From assembly GCA_024220525.1 (NCBI GenBank), contig JAMYWO010000123.1:75646-126377 (forward strand): a stretch of DNA of 50,732 bases, given 5' to 3'. Origin of the DNA: Cochliopodium minus (taxonomy: Eukaryota > Discosea > Himatismenida > Cochliopodiidae). The translations under genes were made by a program, and so were the position numbers. The notes below the pieces were generated by a model. That model ran no database searches and had not been told where the DNA came from. It saw only the letters and a program-made list of their open reading frames with translations. Positions 21,945 to 33,300 of the stretch are shown here, in pieces (position 1 is the stretch's first letter; every line of letters begins with the position of its first letter).

Positions 21945-24425
21945 TCACTTCTTTTCATCTTTAGTGGGAGATTTTAAAACAAAAGTGAAAACAAGGAAAG
22001 AGACGAACATTGTACAAGTAGCAAAGGTAATAGAATAAGTCCTATTTAAAAATTTTATTTTAATATTTTATTTTTATTTTTTTATTCTTTTTAATTTTTA
22101 TTTTTATTTCCATTTTTATTTTTATTTTTATTTTTTTATTTTATTTTTTATTTTTTAATTTTTTTACCAATTTCTGTTTGTTGCTTGAAAAAGCTTTCCT
22201 ATTATGGGAGAACCAAATAAATAACCAAAAGACCAGCCAAGATAAGAACATCCAATGACAGTATTCAATCTTTGAGAACCGAAAAAATTGGCAAGTAAAA
22301 CAGGAATGGTGGCAAAATAAGCTTTTAAAAAATAAAAAATAAATAAAATAAAAACAAAATAAATGGTTTCAATTTATAAAAATAAGATTAATTTGTATTT
22401 AAACCTCCTGCTCCTAGCCCATAGAATATTACGAAAATAGTTAAGGTAAGAAAAGATTCGAGAAAGAGAGACCAGATCAAACAGCAAAGAGTCATCAAAA
22501 TGACTGAGCATCTCAAAATCAGCAGTCTCCCAATTTTATCTCCCAAAAACCCAAAAAAAATCTATTGAAAAAATAAAAAAATAAAAATAAAAATAAAATT
22601 AAAAATAAAAAATAAATTTTTATCAAATTACTCTTCCAAATATTGATGAGCCTCCAACAATAGAAACCAAAAGAGCTCCTTGAAATGCAGTAAGTCCTTT
22701 ATAACAATTTTTTAGTTAATTTTTTAATTTTTAATTTTTTAATTTTTTAATTTTTTAATTTTTTAATTTTTTATTGTTAATTTTTTAATTGTTTATTTTA
22801 GTAATTAAATAATTTTTTTGACAAAAATCTGGCCAGACAAAAATTGTTTACCTTTGTCTTCACTGTATGGGACCAAATAAACCACAACTGTCAAATACCC
22901 AAATGAGAAAAACAACATTGCAGTGAAAAATATGTAAATGTTTTTTTCTCTGAGCACTGAAAAGTCCCATCTCTTCTTTGTTTTTGTTCTTTTAAATAAA
23001 AAATAAATAAAAATAAATTAAATAAGAAAAAAATGTAAATATAAATAAAAATAAATAAGAAAAAAATGTAAATATAAATAAAAAATAATTAAAAATAAAT
23101 TAAATAATATAAAATTATAATAATAACCTTTTCTTGAGCATAAATAATGTAGGAATTACTAACAGAAAATTAGACCAAGATACCATTCTTAAACAGAATC
23201 TCCAATCTACTTTTTCTACAAAGAAATTTTTTAAAAATAAAAAGTTTAAAATTATATAAGTTTTTTATTAAAATACCAATAAGTCTTTCCATCAAAATTG
23301 GCCAGAAAATCATTCCTATTCCTGTTCCAGTAACTGCAATCCTAGTGAAAATAATTTAATTAAATAAAAATAAAAATTAAAGAATAAAACGAAAAAAAAA
23401 AAAAAGTTTGAATTAATTTTTTTTTTACCCTACTCCTATTCCACTATTAAAAAATAAAAAAATCAAAAATCAAAAATAATTTATTGATATAACCTATGTT
23501 TATTCAACCAATCTTTTTTTTTAATAAAAATTAATTAAAAAAATTAAGTTTATTTATTGTTTTTACCTGGTACAACAGCAAGACTGTTTACATAAATACA
23601 TCCTACTCCCTTAAAGAAAATTATCATTAAAAAAAACTTTTTTTAAAAAAAATTACCAATCCCACTACGAAAAAAGCACAATAAATCTTTTTAATAAAAT
23701 TTTTTGTACTTTTAATTATTTTTTAAAAAATTATTAAATTTATTTTAAAACATTTTTTTAAAGAATTCCTTCATCATATTTTATTTTTTTATTATTATTA
23801 CGTGCCACATTTCAGTTGCAAAACTAGCAGCTACTAATCCCGTGCTTAGAAGAGTGGACCCTATTAATAAAATAATCCATATAGGAAGGTTGTCTCCCAA
23901 TATCCCCGTCAATGGTCCAGTGAAGAAAGGTACTTGAAAAATAAAGTTAAATTAAAATTTTAAAATAAAAAAAGTATAAAAAAAAAAAAAAATATTTATT
24001 AAAATACCAGACGACAATATTGAAGCAAACCATGATACAGTACCTTTTATTTATACTTTTTAGATGTCCTCTTTTGTTTTTTTTAAATTCCTTTTTCTCT
24101 TTTTATTTTACCTCTATCTTTGTTGAACTCCACAGTAAGTGGAATGACCAAAACACCAATTGAATAAGCCTTTTAAATAGATTATTATTTTTATTTTATT
24201 TTTTTTTTTTTTTTTTTTGTTTACAAAGCCAAATGATGCCATATGATTTATTAATGATCCCAATACCACAAACAGTGATCTCAATGAATCTACTTTTCCA
24301 TCATTTTCATCCTCAATTTTATTTTCTCCTTTTATTTTATTCTCAAAATCCTTTCCAATCAATGGCACATTTTCATTATCAATATCATCTGATGCACTTG
24401 AATCTCCATCTCTTTTCAGCTTCAT
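21945..24425 (-). CDS. MFS transporter, monocarboxylate-transporter-like (SLC16 type)
   Basis: A gene of about a dozen short exons. The first (24425 downwards) encodes an acidic cytosolic N-tail (MKLKRDGDSSASDD...) leading into the first TM helix, LRSLFVVLGSLINHMASFGF. Further exons carry hydrophobic helices in MFS order, with GPLTGILGD after TM2-3, GTGIGMIFWPILMERLI, VDWRFCLRMVSW before TM6, a basic central loop (RTKTKKRWDF), FFGFLGDKIGRLL as the second-half copy of the MFS loop motif, and a last helix ITFATCTMFVSFLVFTFVLK, then stop. The start motif (GSLINHMASFGFVNAYSIGV) and SWF-x-SI after TM2 resemble monocarboxylate transporters. These carry lactate, pyruvate or related acids with protons across plasma or organelle membranes; the substrate here is not predictable. 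Exact exon borders were only partly worked out. Confidence 0.8.
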
Positions 24426-24497
24426 TTTTTTTTTTAAAATATATATACAGTATAAAATTATTTAAAATAAAAAAAAAATATAGCTGTTCCATTTAAA
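24426..24497. promoter_or_regulatory. 72-base divergent intergenic region (putative bidirectional promoter)
   Basis: The MFS gene ATG (minus, 24425) and the AP-1 sigma ATG (plus, 24498) are separated by 72 A/T-rich bases, so both promoters must be compact or lie partly in the first intron of the sigma gene, which is 382 bases long and not low-complexity. Confidence 0.4.
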
Positions 24498-25572
24498 ATG
24501 GTAATATTTTCCATTTCATAATGAGGATATATCTATGAATTTTAAATTCCAAATTCTATAATATCTCTTAATTTCATACACGTTCAAATATTACCCCTAA
24601 TCCATTTCATCAAACAACATATTTTCAAGATAAAATAGATTAATTCTTCAAGTAATACAGATATCAAACTTTTAAATAACCAAAATACGATTTATAACGG
24701 AAATATCCAAAATTATGATTTCAAATGCTTTATTATTGAATTCATTCTTATAAATTAATTCTTTGATGGAATGTTAATTAATTTAAAGGTGATATAGAAA
24801 ATTATTTTTTTAAAAATTTTTTTTTAATTTTTTTTTCAGTTTTTTTTATAAAGTATTTTTAAAGTTTTTTATTTTCATTTAGATTTTCTATGTTCTTTGT
24901 TTCAACACACAAGGGAAGGTGAGATTGGCAAAGTGGTACGAGAACTACGAGTCCTCCGAGAAAACCCAGCTCATTTCTGACATCCACAAAATCATAACCC
25001 AAAGAGGAAGAGGTGACACCAACTTTTTGGACGTAATAAAAAAGAAAAAAAATTAGAAATAAAAAAATAAAAAATTTGAAAAAAATAAAAAATAAAAAAA
25101 AATAAAAGAAATTAAAAATTTGAAATAAAAAATTTGAAATAAAAATAAAAAATAAAAAATAAAAAATAAATTAGTTTAGAGAACAAAAACTTATTTACAG
25201 AAGATACGCTGGCTTGTATTTCATCTTGTGCGTGGAAAGAACTGACAACGAACTTTCCTTCCTCGAGTTCATCCACTTGTTCGTCGAGACTCTAGATTCT
25301 TATTTCGGAAGTGTCTGTGAACTTGATCTCATCTTCAATTTTTACAAAGTAAAAAATAAATTTTTCTTTTTTAAGTTTTTTTTAATTTATGATTCATTAT
25401 TTTTTAAATTTCTTTCATTATTTTTTTTATTTCATTATTTTTTGATTTTAATTTTTAGTGTAACATAATTTTGGACGAAATGATACTGGGTGGCGAAGTC
25501 ATGGAGACAAGCAAAACTGCCATACTAAAAAGACTCGAAATTATAGATCTTAAATTGAAAGATAAAAAATAA
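24498..25572 (+). CDS. AP1S: AP-1 clathrin adaptor sigma subunit
   Basis: Four exons (24498-24500, 24883-25032, 25175-25348, 25459-25572) join in phase to 146 residues. The first exon is only the ATG, followed directly by a GTAATA donor. The protein starts [20 protein letters not shown] and runs through the longin fold: [49 protein letters not shown], then [29 protein letters not shown] and [10 protein letters not shown] favour AP-1 sigma over AP-2 or AP-3. AP-1 sorts clathrin-coated cargo between the trans-Golgi and endosomes. Length and ending (LKDKK) are normal for the family. Confidence 0.95.
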
Positions 25573-25641
25573 ATTAAAATAAAATTTGATGAAATAAAAA
25601 CAAATTATAAAATAGAAATAAAATATTTTTTTTTAATAATT

Positions 25642-27179
25642 TTAATATAAATTCAATCTGATAAATTTTTTGACTTGATCAATCTCTTCCAAAGAAACGC
25701 TGTGTTCCAAATCTATCAAAAAAAAAAAATTTTAAATTTATGTTTTTATTTCACTCAAATTTTATTTTTTTTTTGTTTTCTATTTTTGTATTTCTGCATT
25801 TACCATTGTAAGAATTAAAGTCTCCTTTTACACCCAAAGATTCTAGTATTTGGAAAGATTTCAATCCAATGCTAAAAGGAACCACTGGATCTTGTTTTCC
25901 ATGACCCATCTATTTAAATATTTATTTAAATTTTATATTTGAAAAATAATTATTTAAATATATTTAATTTTTTTATTTATTTTTATTTTCTTACAAATAA
26001 CTTGGTGGACAAGGATTCTTTCTTGATTAAATTGGAAAAAGTTTTCATGTAAGGAAGGTATGTGGACAACCCAATTACTCCCTTGACAGGCTTCACTAAC
26101 TTTGTGTATCCTTCAAAAAAAAAAAAGGTGAATTTTCATTTTTCAATTTAAAAAAAAATTGAATTAAAATAAAAATAAAAAATGAATTAAAAAATAAAAA
26201 TAAAAAATGAATTAAAAAAAAATCAATTATAAAATAAAAATAAAAAATGAATTAAAAAAAATCAATTTTTATTTTTCAATTTTAAAAAAATGAATAATTA
26301 AAACATTTAAAGAATAAAAATAATTACCAACTAACAAACTAACAACACCTCCCTGAGAAAAACCAGATAAAATGATGTTTTCGTTTCCCAAATCTGCTTG
26401 TTCCTTCTCGACGAGCTTGACAATAGTATCTGCTGACTTTTCTATTCCCTCAAAACTTTCGAGTATTTTGTCGCTCAATCCAAGAATGTCGTACCAAGCA
26501 GGCATAACTAAACAATAATTAATGAAAAACAAAATAAATCAAAAAATAAACAAATAAAAATTAATCAAATAAAAATTAATCAAAAAAAAATTTTAAAATA
26601 TAATAATGAATAAATTTAAAATAAATAAATTTAAAACAAAATTACCTTGTCCATAATTCAAAGTTACTGGTACTGATTGAGCTTTAAAAAAAAAAAATAA
26701 TAAAAAAACAACTTGTAAAATAAATTTCAAATTGTTTCACCAGTAGGGATTATGAACCTTTTAATTTATTAATTTTTTTTTTTTATTAATTTTTAATTGA
26801 TATTATATGTTTGAAGACCTAGTTTCTGGAAAATCTTTTGAAATCAATTCAACCAAATTATAGATTCCTTGTGCACTATCTCCAAGACCACTTTAAAAAA
26901 AAAATAAAAAAAAAAAAATCAAATAGAGGGAATTTTTTACTGCAAAAATATGATTGATGATTTATGATTCTTGGCTGAATATAGGAAAGATGTATCGATA
27001 CAATTAGTCTTAAATATTTTTCACAGAAAAAATTATAATTTTTATATTTTATATTTCTTGCCTTGGATCGTTATCATGTTATTGTCTTTATCATATATCG
27101 TTCTGTTGTTGGAATAGAACTTGATTGAAGATTTGAGTGAAATAAATTTGTTAGTATTTTTGACGAATTTAAGCTTCAT
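25642..27179 (-). CDS. Acyl-protein thioesterase (APT/LYPLA family)
   Basis: Alpha/beta hydrolase that removes palmitate from proteins. The exons can be followed in phase: 27179-27062, then SSIIFLHGLGDSAQG, ETRFIIPTAQSVPVTLNYGQ, VMPAWYDILGLSD, and a block with the nucleophile GFSQGG. Next come VIGLSTYLPY, then HGKQDPVVPF with the acid, and finally LEHSVSLEE, which supplies the His. All three catalytic residues and the oxyanion HGLGDS motif are present. Exon 1 appears to end at a GC donor (CAAG then GCAAGA), since only this keeps phase. The about 40-residue N-terminal extension (MKLKFVKNTNKFISLKSSIK) is basic and Ser/Asn-rich, possibly a mitochondrial presequence, which APTs usually lack. The last exon ends RLNLY then TAA. 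Confidence 0.9.
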
Positions 27180-27423
27180 TTTTTTTATTTTTTTTTATAA
27201 AAGCAAAAAGGGATGAATAATTAATACATTTGGAGGAAATGAATGAGAATACACAGTTAAAAACAAAAGAATATAAATTAATTGAAGTGTCAACATTTTT
27301 TTATTTTTAAAATTTTTAAATTTTATATTTATTATGAAATAAATTCATTTAAAAATAAAAATTTGGAAATTAAATCAAAATTTTTTCTTTATTTTTTTTT
27401 GTTTAAAAATCTTTTTTTTTTTA

Positions 27424-28490
27424 TCAATCAAATTTCAAAATGAACTCTTCGAAAGGAGTGTCTGATTTTTTGGTGGCTTTGAATATGGCTTCTCTTAGAT
27501 CCCCTTTTGATACCTCTTCCTTTTTTTCATTGTCAATAAAGTCTACTATTTTGATTGCCAAATATTTTGCTTTCTCGGTAAAATCGTCTTTATTATTGTA
27601 CTTCATGTCAAGAATCTTGTATGTAAGACTAAACGATTTATTAAAAAAAATTTTAAAAAAATAAATATTGAAAAAAAATATATTTATAATATAATTCCAA
27701 ATAAAAATACAAAAAATTTAAATTAATTTTGAATTTTTAGTTAAACCAATTTTACTTAGTAATGAAATCTGATCTCTTTACATACAATGGACTATCTTTG
27801 AAATTTAGAATCCAAAATAAAATGGTTGAATCATGAGTTTCTCTCAGAATATCATCTTGGTTGAGGTAATTGATTTCAAAGTACTTAGAAACCTGCAAAT
27901 CAATTTGATAAAGTATTTCACCTTGTTTTTTTACCACATTATTGTTTTCCTTGCTCATTTCCTTCAACTCTTCTGTCATTTTTCTCACACTTTCCAAAAA
28001 CTCCTCACTTAATTTTATTGATTTTACTTCAGTTTTCATGTTTGTAAAAAAACTTTAATAAAAAGAAAATAAATTAATTAAACTTTTTTATAAAAAATTC
28101 ATTTTTTTACCCATCTTTCGATTTTCGATATTTTCCAGTTTCTTCCATGAATTTTGTTAATACTTTTGTATTTACTTCAATGATTTTTAAATATTGTTCA
28201 TATTCTTTTATCTCATATTTTTCGGTCCTTTTTATTATTTCGCTCTATAATATTCAATCGCTATTTAAAGGAATTGTTTTTTAATTTCATTTTACCCCTC
28301 CTCTGTTCTTCTCATATCTATCGATTATATCTTGTATATCTGAAAGATGTGATTCAAATATGAAGAATTGATTTTTCATTTCTTCAAGATCTTCTTTTTG
28401 TTCTCTCAAGTCGTCCAATAATTGATTAATTAATTCTCCAAATCTGTATGTTCTTTCGCAAATAGAGAACATTATCGATCCATGATCCAT
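27424..28490 (-). CDS. Coiled-coil protein, unknown
   Basis: Four exons appear to belong together. The first starts MDHGSIMFSICERTYRFGEL and continues with heptads (DDLREQKEDLEEMKNQF). The second has SEIIKRTEKYEIKEYEQYLK. The third, with its own Met at 28039, is helical (LSEEFLESVRKMTEELKEMS) and then more globular (DSTILFWILNFKDSPLYVKR). The last ends FEEFILKFD then a stop. Overall it is an about 300-residue acidic coiled-coil protein with a small folded C-terminal part. It resembles subunits of microtubule, kinetochore or vesicle-tethering complexes, but I recognise no family. It lies close behind the thioesterase start, with 244 bases between them. Confidence 0.55.
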
Positions 28491-28742
28491 TTTCTTTTTT
28501 ATTAAAAAAAAAAAATATTGTTAAAAATAATCTCATTGGAAACCCATAACAATGAAATAGAAATTTAAGATTAAAATTACAAGAATTCAAATTTCATATA
28601 AAAAAAATAAAATCAAGATAAAAAAGTGACAAAGTTTTTTAATCAAACAATTAATATGATCTCAACAAATAAATAGAAGAGGCAAATAAATATTGAAAGA
28701 ATCACAAGCACTCATATTTGTTCCTAAAGGTTAGTGTAAGAA

Positions 28743-30026
28743 TCAGAAAATGCGAAAGTTGCAATAATCGGAAACATTCCTCGAAAAACGAATAAAATAG
28801 TCATACAAACAATCGTGAGGAGATTTAGAAGAACCGATGTTAGAAACACCAAAAGAAAGTAAATCACATTTAAAAACAAAAGACCACAAATCAGAAAAAG
28901 ACTTTACAATTTTTTGAAGGAGGTTTTTTTGGTTTGGATCATCCAAACTTGTTTGCCAATAATTATCTTCGTTTGCTACTATGGTTAGGGCTAGGAGGTA
29001 GTTGAAGAGGTTAGATAAGTCGTTGATCTTTTTGTAGTTGTTGGCGGTGTCGAGGTGTTTGAGGAGCGTTTTTCTGGTTTGGTTGGGCACTTCTTTGGTT
29101 TGCATACCTTCTGTGGAGGATAGATTGTCTTGCAAAATCAACTCTAAAGAAATTTGTTTGTTAAAAGAAATTATATGAATGAAAATTTGTAAGAAAAAAT
29201 GATTGATAAAGGTTTATCATTCAAGATATAGTCAAATAATAATTAAATGTTTTATGTGATTCCAATATAGACCGAATAGAATAACATTTGTATACGATAT
29301 ATCTTTTGATGTATGATTTTTTATCGTGTTAAAAATATGCTTCTTATATTTCGTTATGTAAAAGTTTTTAGAAAGTTCTTAAAGTTATTCACAAGATAAA
29401 TTAAAAAGGTTCCTTTATATGTTTTAATCTTTACGTTTATATTTTTCGACGTCGAAATTTGTTGAAATTTTGTCCAATTTTCTTAATAGTGATAATGATT
29501 TCTTCCCATCTATCTCTTCAAGAACCACTATGTTCTTGTCCATTTTTTGTGACAATTCCTTGATTTCCAGTTTGAAATAAAACTTTGCTTTCTCTCCAAC
29601 CACATTCTCTATATCTTTCTCTTCAGATGATTCATCATAATCATTATCATCATGATCATCTGTCTTATTTACAGTTATATTCTCATTATTGCTTATATTT
29701 TCATTTATTAAAAATTTCCTCTTTTTATTTGATATTGATTCTTCTGTTTCTATCTCATCACTCTCATTATCTTGCTTTTCTTTTTCTATATCCCTTTATA
29801 TAATTTTTTTATTTATTTAGAGGAGGTTTTATGTTGGTGAATTAAAAATATTTTATGCTTACAGATATACCTTGCCATATCCATTTATATTCAAGTATCC
29901 ATCTTTCTTATATCGATTTATAAGATAATCATAAAATGTATTGGTCAATTCCTTTGCGAAATTCAAAGTAATATCCATTTTAAAATTCTCAGCACATTTG
30001 AATATTTCTGTTGTTAATTTATCCAT
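28743..30026 (-). CDS. Unrecognised protein with an acidic linker
   Basis: Three exons seem to belong together, joined in phase. The first, from ATG 30026 (MDKLTTEIFKCAENFKMDIT), ends at GKVYL near 29870. The second, about 29795 to 29432, has an acidic low-complexity stretch (DDHDDNDYDESSEEKD) followed by a helical part, DGKKSLSLLRKLDKISTNFD. The third, about 29145 to 28743, is a folded helical region with LFNYLLALTIVANEDNYWQT and LYDYFIRFSRNVSDYC. The second junction (donor GTAAAG, acceptor TTTAG) makes a Gln codon from C plus AG, so the joined frame is continuous. The middle helix faintly recalls TFIIS-N or LEDGF-type helical bundles of nuclear proteins, which I regard as weak. Function unknown. 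Confidence 0.5.
29261..29339. repeat. Dispersed repeat, copy 1 (intronic)
   Basis: Within an intron of the preceding gene, TCCAATATAG (29261-29270) is followed by ATGATTTTTTATCGTGTTAA (from 29314) and AAATATG. The same two blocks in the same order occur at 43212-43257, closer together. This suggests two decayed copies of one element. Confidence 0.35.
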
Positions 30027-30364
30027 TCCAATGTTAAAGTTTATTCTTCTCTATTTTATTTAATAAATTTATTTTATGTATTTTTTGAAAATGATAAAAA
30101 AAATGTTGTTTTTAATTGAAAGAAAAAAACTATTTTTCGTTACAGTTACTTGTTTTAAACTTTAACATATCTTGATCAAATATCTGTTTTTATTTAAAAA
30201 TTTATTTAATTTAATTGAAATTCTCAAAATGAAATATAGTTTCTAAAATCAAATAAGAATTTCATCTCTGATTTGATGAGTTTGATCAACAAATTACGAA
30301 TTCTTATCAACTTCACTGAAAATTAAAATAAAAAAAAAAAAAAGAGGGAAAAATTCATTTTTTG

Positions 30365-33300
30365 ATGAATAGTGCTTACTCATTTTTCCCTAACAATCCA
30401 AATCAACAAATAATAGAAAGGAATTTACTCACAAATGATAAATGTTTTGTAGTGGGATTGATGTAAAAAAAAAAAAATAATTTATTTTTTTATTACGATA
30501 AATTGGAATAATCAAGACTAAATGATTTTTGATCTAATTAAATAGAGGTAATTCATTCGATGGGAAGTCATCATTGGCAAGATATATCTCAAAGAAGAAG
30601 ATATTCAAAGAAATAAACATCTCAGAAGAGATTGATAGTGATGATGGAAAGAAGATAGAGATGATATATGATTCACAGAATCAGATTATCTATCTTCATC
30701 TAGTATCCATCCAAGATACTTCCTATCTATTGCAGATGGCAAAGGAATTGGAGAAGAATGTGACGAGATCTGAAGTTCATAATTTTTTGGAGAAGATGGA
30801 GTATCAAAATATGAGATCTCTATTGTTTATGTTCTATGTATGCCACAGGATAATTGTGAGTATATTTATAAAAAAAAAAATATAATTTTTTTTGTTTCCA
30901 TAAATAAATCATTTCGAATTGATCTCAAAGGAAGATATCATTCTCTAATGGAATTTTAATCCATTCAAAGATATTGAGATATTTCAAGAATTATCATTTA
31001 TATAAAATCAAAACATGGTTATAATTAATACATTAAAATCATTCAATAGAAAATTATTTTGGATCTCATTGATCTCAATTTACGTTTATTTATTCGAAAG
31101 AATTTTTGTTTTAATTTCGATTCTTTGTTTTTTTTTTTCTGTATAAAAATTTAATTTCAAAAAAGTATGATCACCACTTAAATTCTTTTAACCAATCACA
31201 TTATTTTAAAAAATAAAAAAATATAAATTTAGATATCTGAAGATAAAACATGCTTTGATTTGAACTATCTCAAAATTTTTAAAGTATTGCAGGAAATGAA
31301 GCACATCACTTTCACCCACATCACCTCTATCCTCAACAACATCAACCCAAATCTCAAAAACAACATATTTTCTCCAGGTAGATGTACACCATTAGTCACA
31401 TTCGCATATAAAATGGTAAAAACAAAAATAAAAACGAATTGATTAATTTAAAAATGAGTGGATCAAATTTAAAATTTTAATGAAATAAAAATAATTTAAT
31501 AACAAAAAAATAATTTAAAAAATTTAAAAAAATAAAACATTTTAAAATAAAAAATCAAAAAATAAAATAAAAAACAATTAAAAATAAAAAGAAAACTTTA
31601 TGTATTGATCAAATTTTTTAAACAAAATAATTTTTTAGGAAAACTTTGGGACTGAAGACGAAGAAGAATGCAAAGCAATAAGGGACAACCTTTCCAACCA
31701 AATAAAAATGTTGATAGAAAGTTGCAAGGTTCTTTACGAAGTAAAATCGGAGACACAAACCACCAAGCTCTGTCTTTTCATTTATGATAAATCCAGTCTC
31801 GTTGTTTTGGTCCCTAAATCTCAGAAGCCTGAGCATCAATTATGGGATTTTTTCCAAGAAGATGATCTCTTTGCTGAGCCAGTACCCAAAAGTAAAACTA
31901 AAAACATTAATTTTTAATTTTGTGAATTTTTTTCAATTTAATTTTTTAAGAATTAATTTTATTTTTTATTTTTATTTTTATTATTTTTTCTTTTTTTTCT
32001 TATTTAATATTTAATATTCATTTTTTCTTTTTTGCTGCAATCTTTTTAAATAATATTTATTTACTAATAGTATTGATTATATTTGTATTTTTTTTTGATA
32101 GTTCAATTTTAAATTTTTTTATTTATTTTCTTGAATATTTTTTTATTGTTTTTTTATTTATTTTCTTGAATATTTTTTTATTTATTATTTTCCTTTCATT
32201 TATTTTTTGAAGAAAAAACACCCAAAAAGAAAAACTTGTTGAAAGAAATCATCGAAGAACAAGTAAAAACCTACAAAAAGGAAAACTCCAACAACCGCAT
32301 ACGTAACGAGGACTTCAAACAACTCATCTCCTCCAAACTATGGTTCAACAGCTGCAATATCTTGCAGAAATTCTTCCTTTCTTCAAATACGAGCACCAAC
32401 AAGTCTTCTAAAGATCATTTTTCGCTGAAATTGAGGGATCTGATCGATTTTGACACCAAATTTTCTTTGATGCTTTGTTCTGATGCTTTGAATAAGGCCA
32501 AAGAGGGTTATGTGAAGGGTTTGCCTAATATGTATACTTCCAGGGAACATTTTGTAAAGTTGAGGAGCGTTTTCGAATATTTCTACAATAAAACGAGGTA
32601 AAATTATATTAAAAAAATATTTAAATGATCTAAATAATTCTTTTTAAAAAGAAATAAAAAGTTTTAGAAAGAAACATATCTCGGAAATTAAATTTAATTT
32701 ACCCAAATAAAAAAATATATCTAAACATAAAAAAAAAAGGGAACTTTAATAAATAAATTAAGATTAAAACTGATTGTTAGATTTTAAAAAACAAATATTT
32801 TGGATATATTAAAAAATAACAATAAAACAAAAAAATTAAAAAAATAACAACAAAAAAAATAAAATTAAAAAAAAAAAAATTTAAAAAAAAGAAATAAAAT
32901 AAAAAAAAAAAGAAAGTTTCATAAATAAATTAAGATTAAAATTGGTTGTTAGATTTTAAAAATAAATATTTTGAATATATTAAAAAATAACAATAAAATA
33001 AAAAAAAAACAATTTAAAAAAAAGAAATAAAATAAAACAAACAAAACAAAATAAAATAAAATAAAATAAAAATAAAAATTTAAAATAAAAAAAAAAATGA
33101 AAAAATTTAAATAACAGTGGACCTTGCGTGGAACAATACTCACACAAACTGATGGAGGAATGCGAGAAGCATTGGAAAGATAATCGCCAAAAATGTGATG
33201 CGATCTCCATGACAGGCCATCCCTGCATCAAGTCTCTTCATCTCAACGAGAATAAGAAGGTGATTCGCGTGGTGAAGAAGGAGAGCAAGAATGTCGTCAT

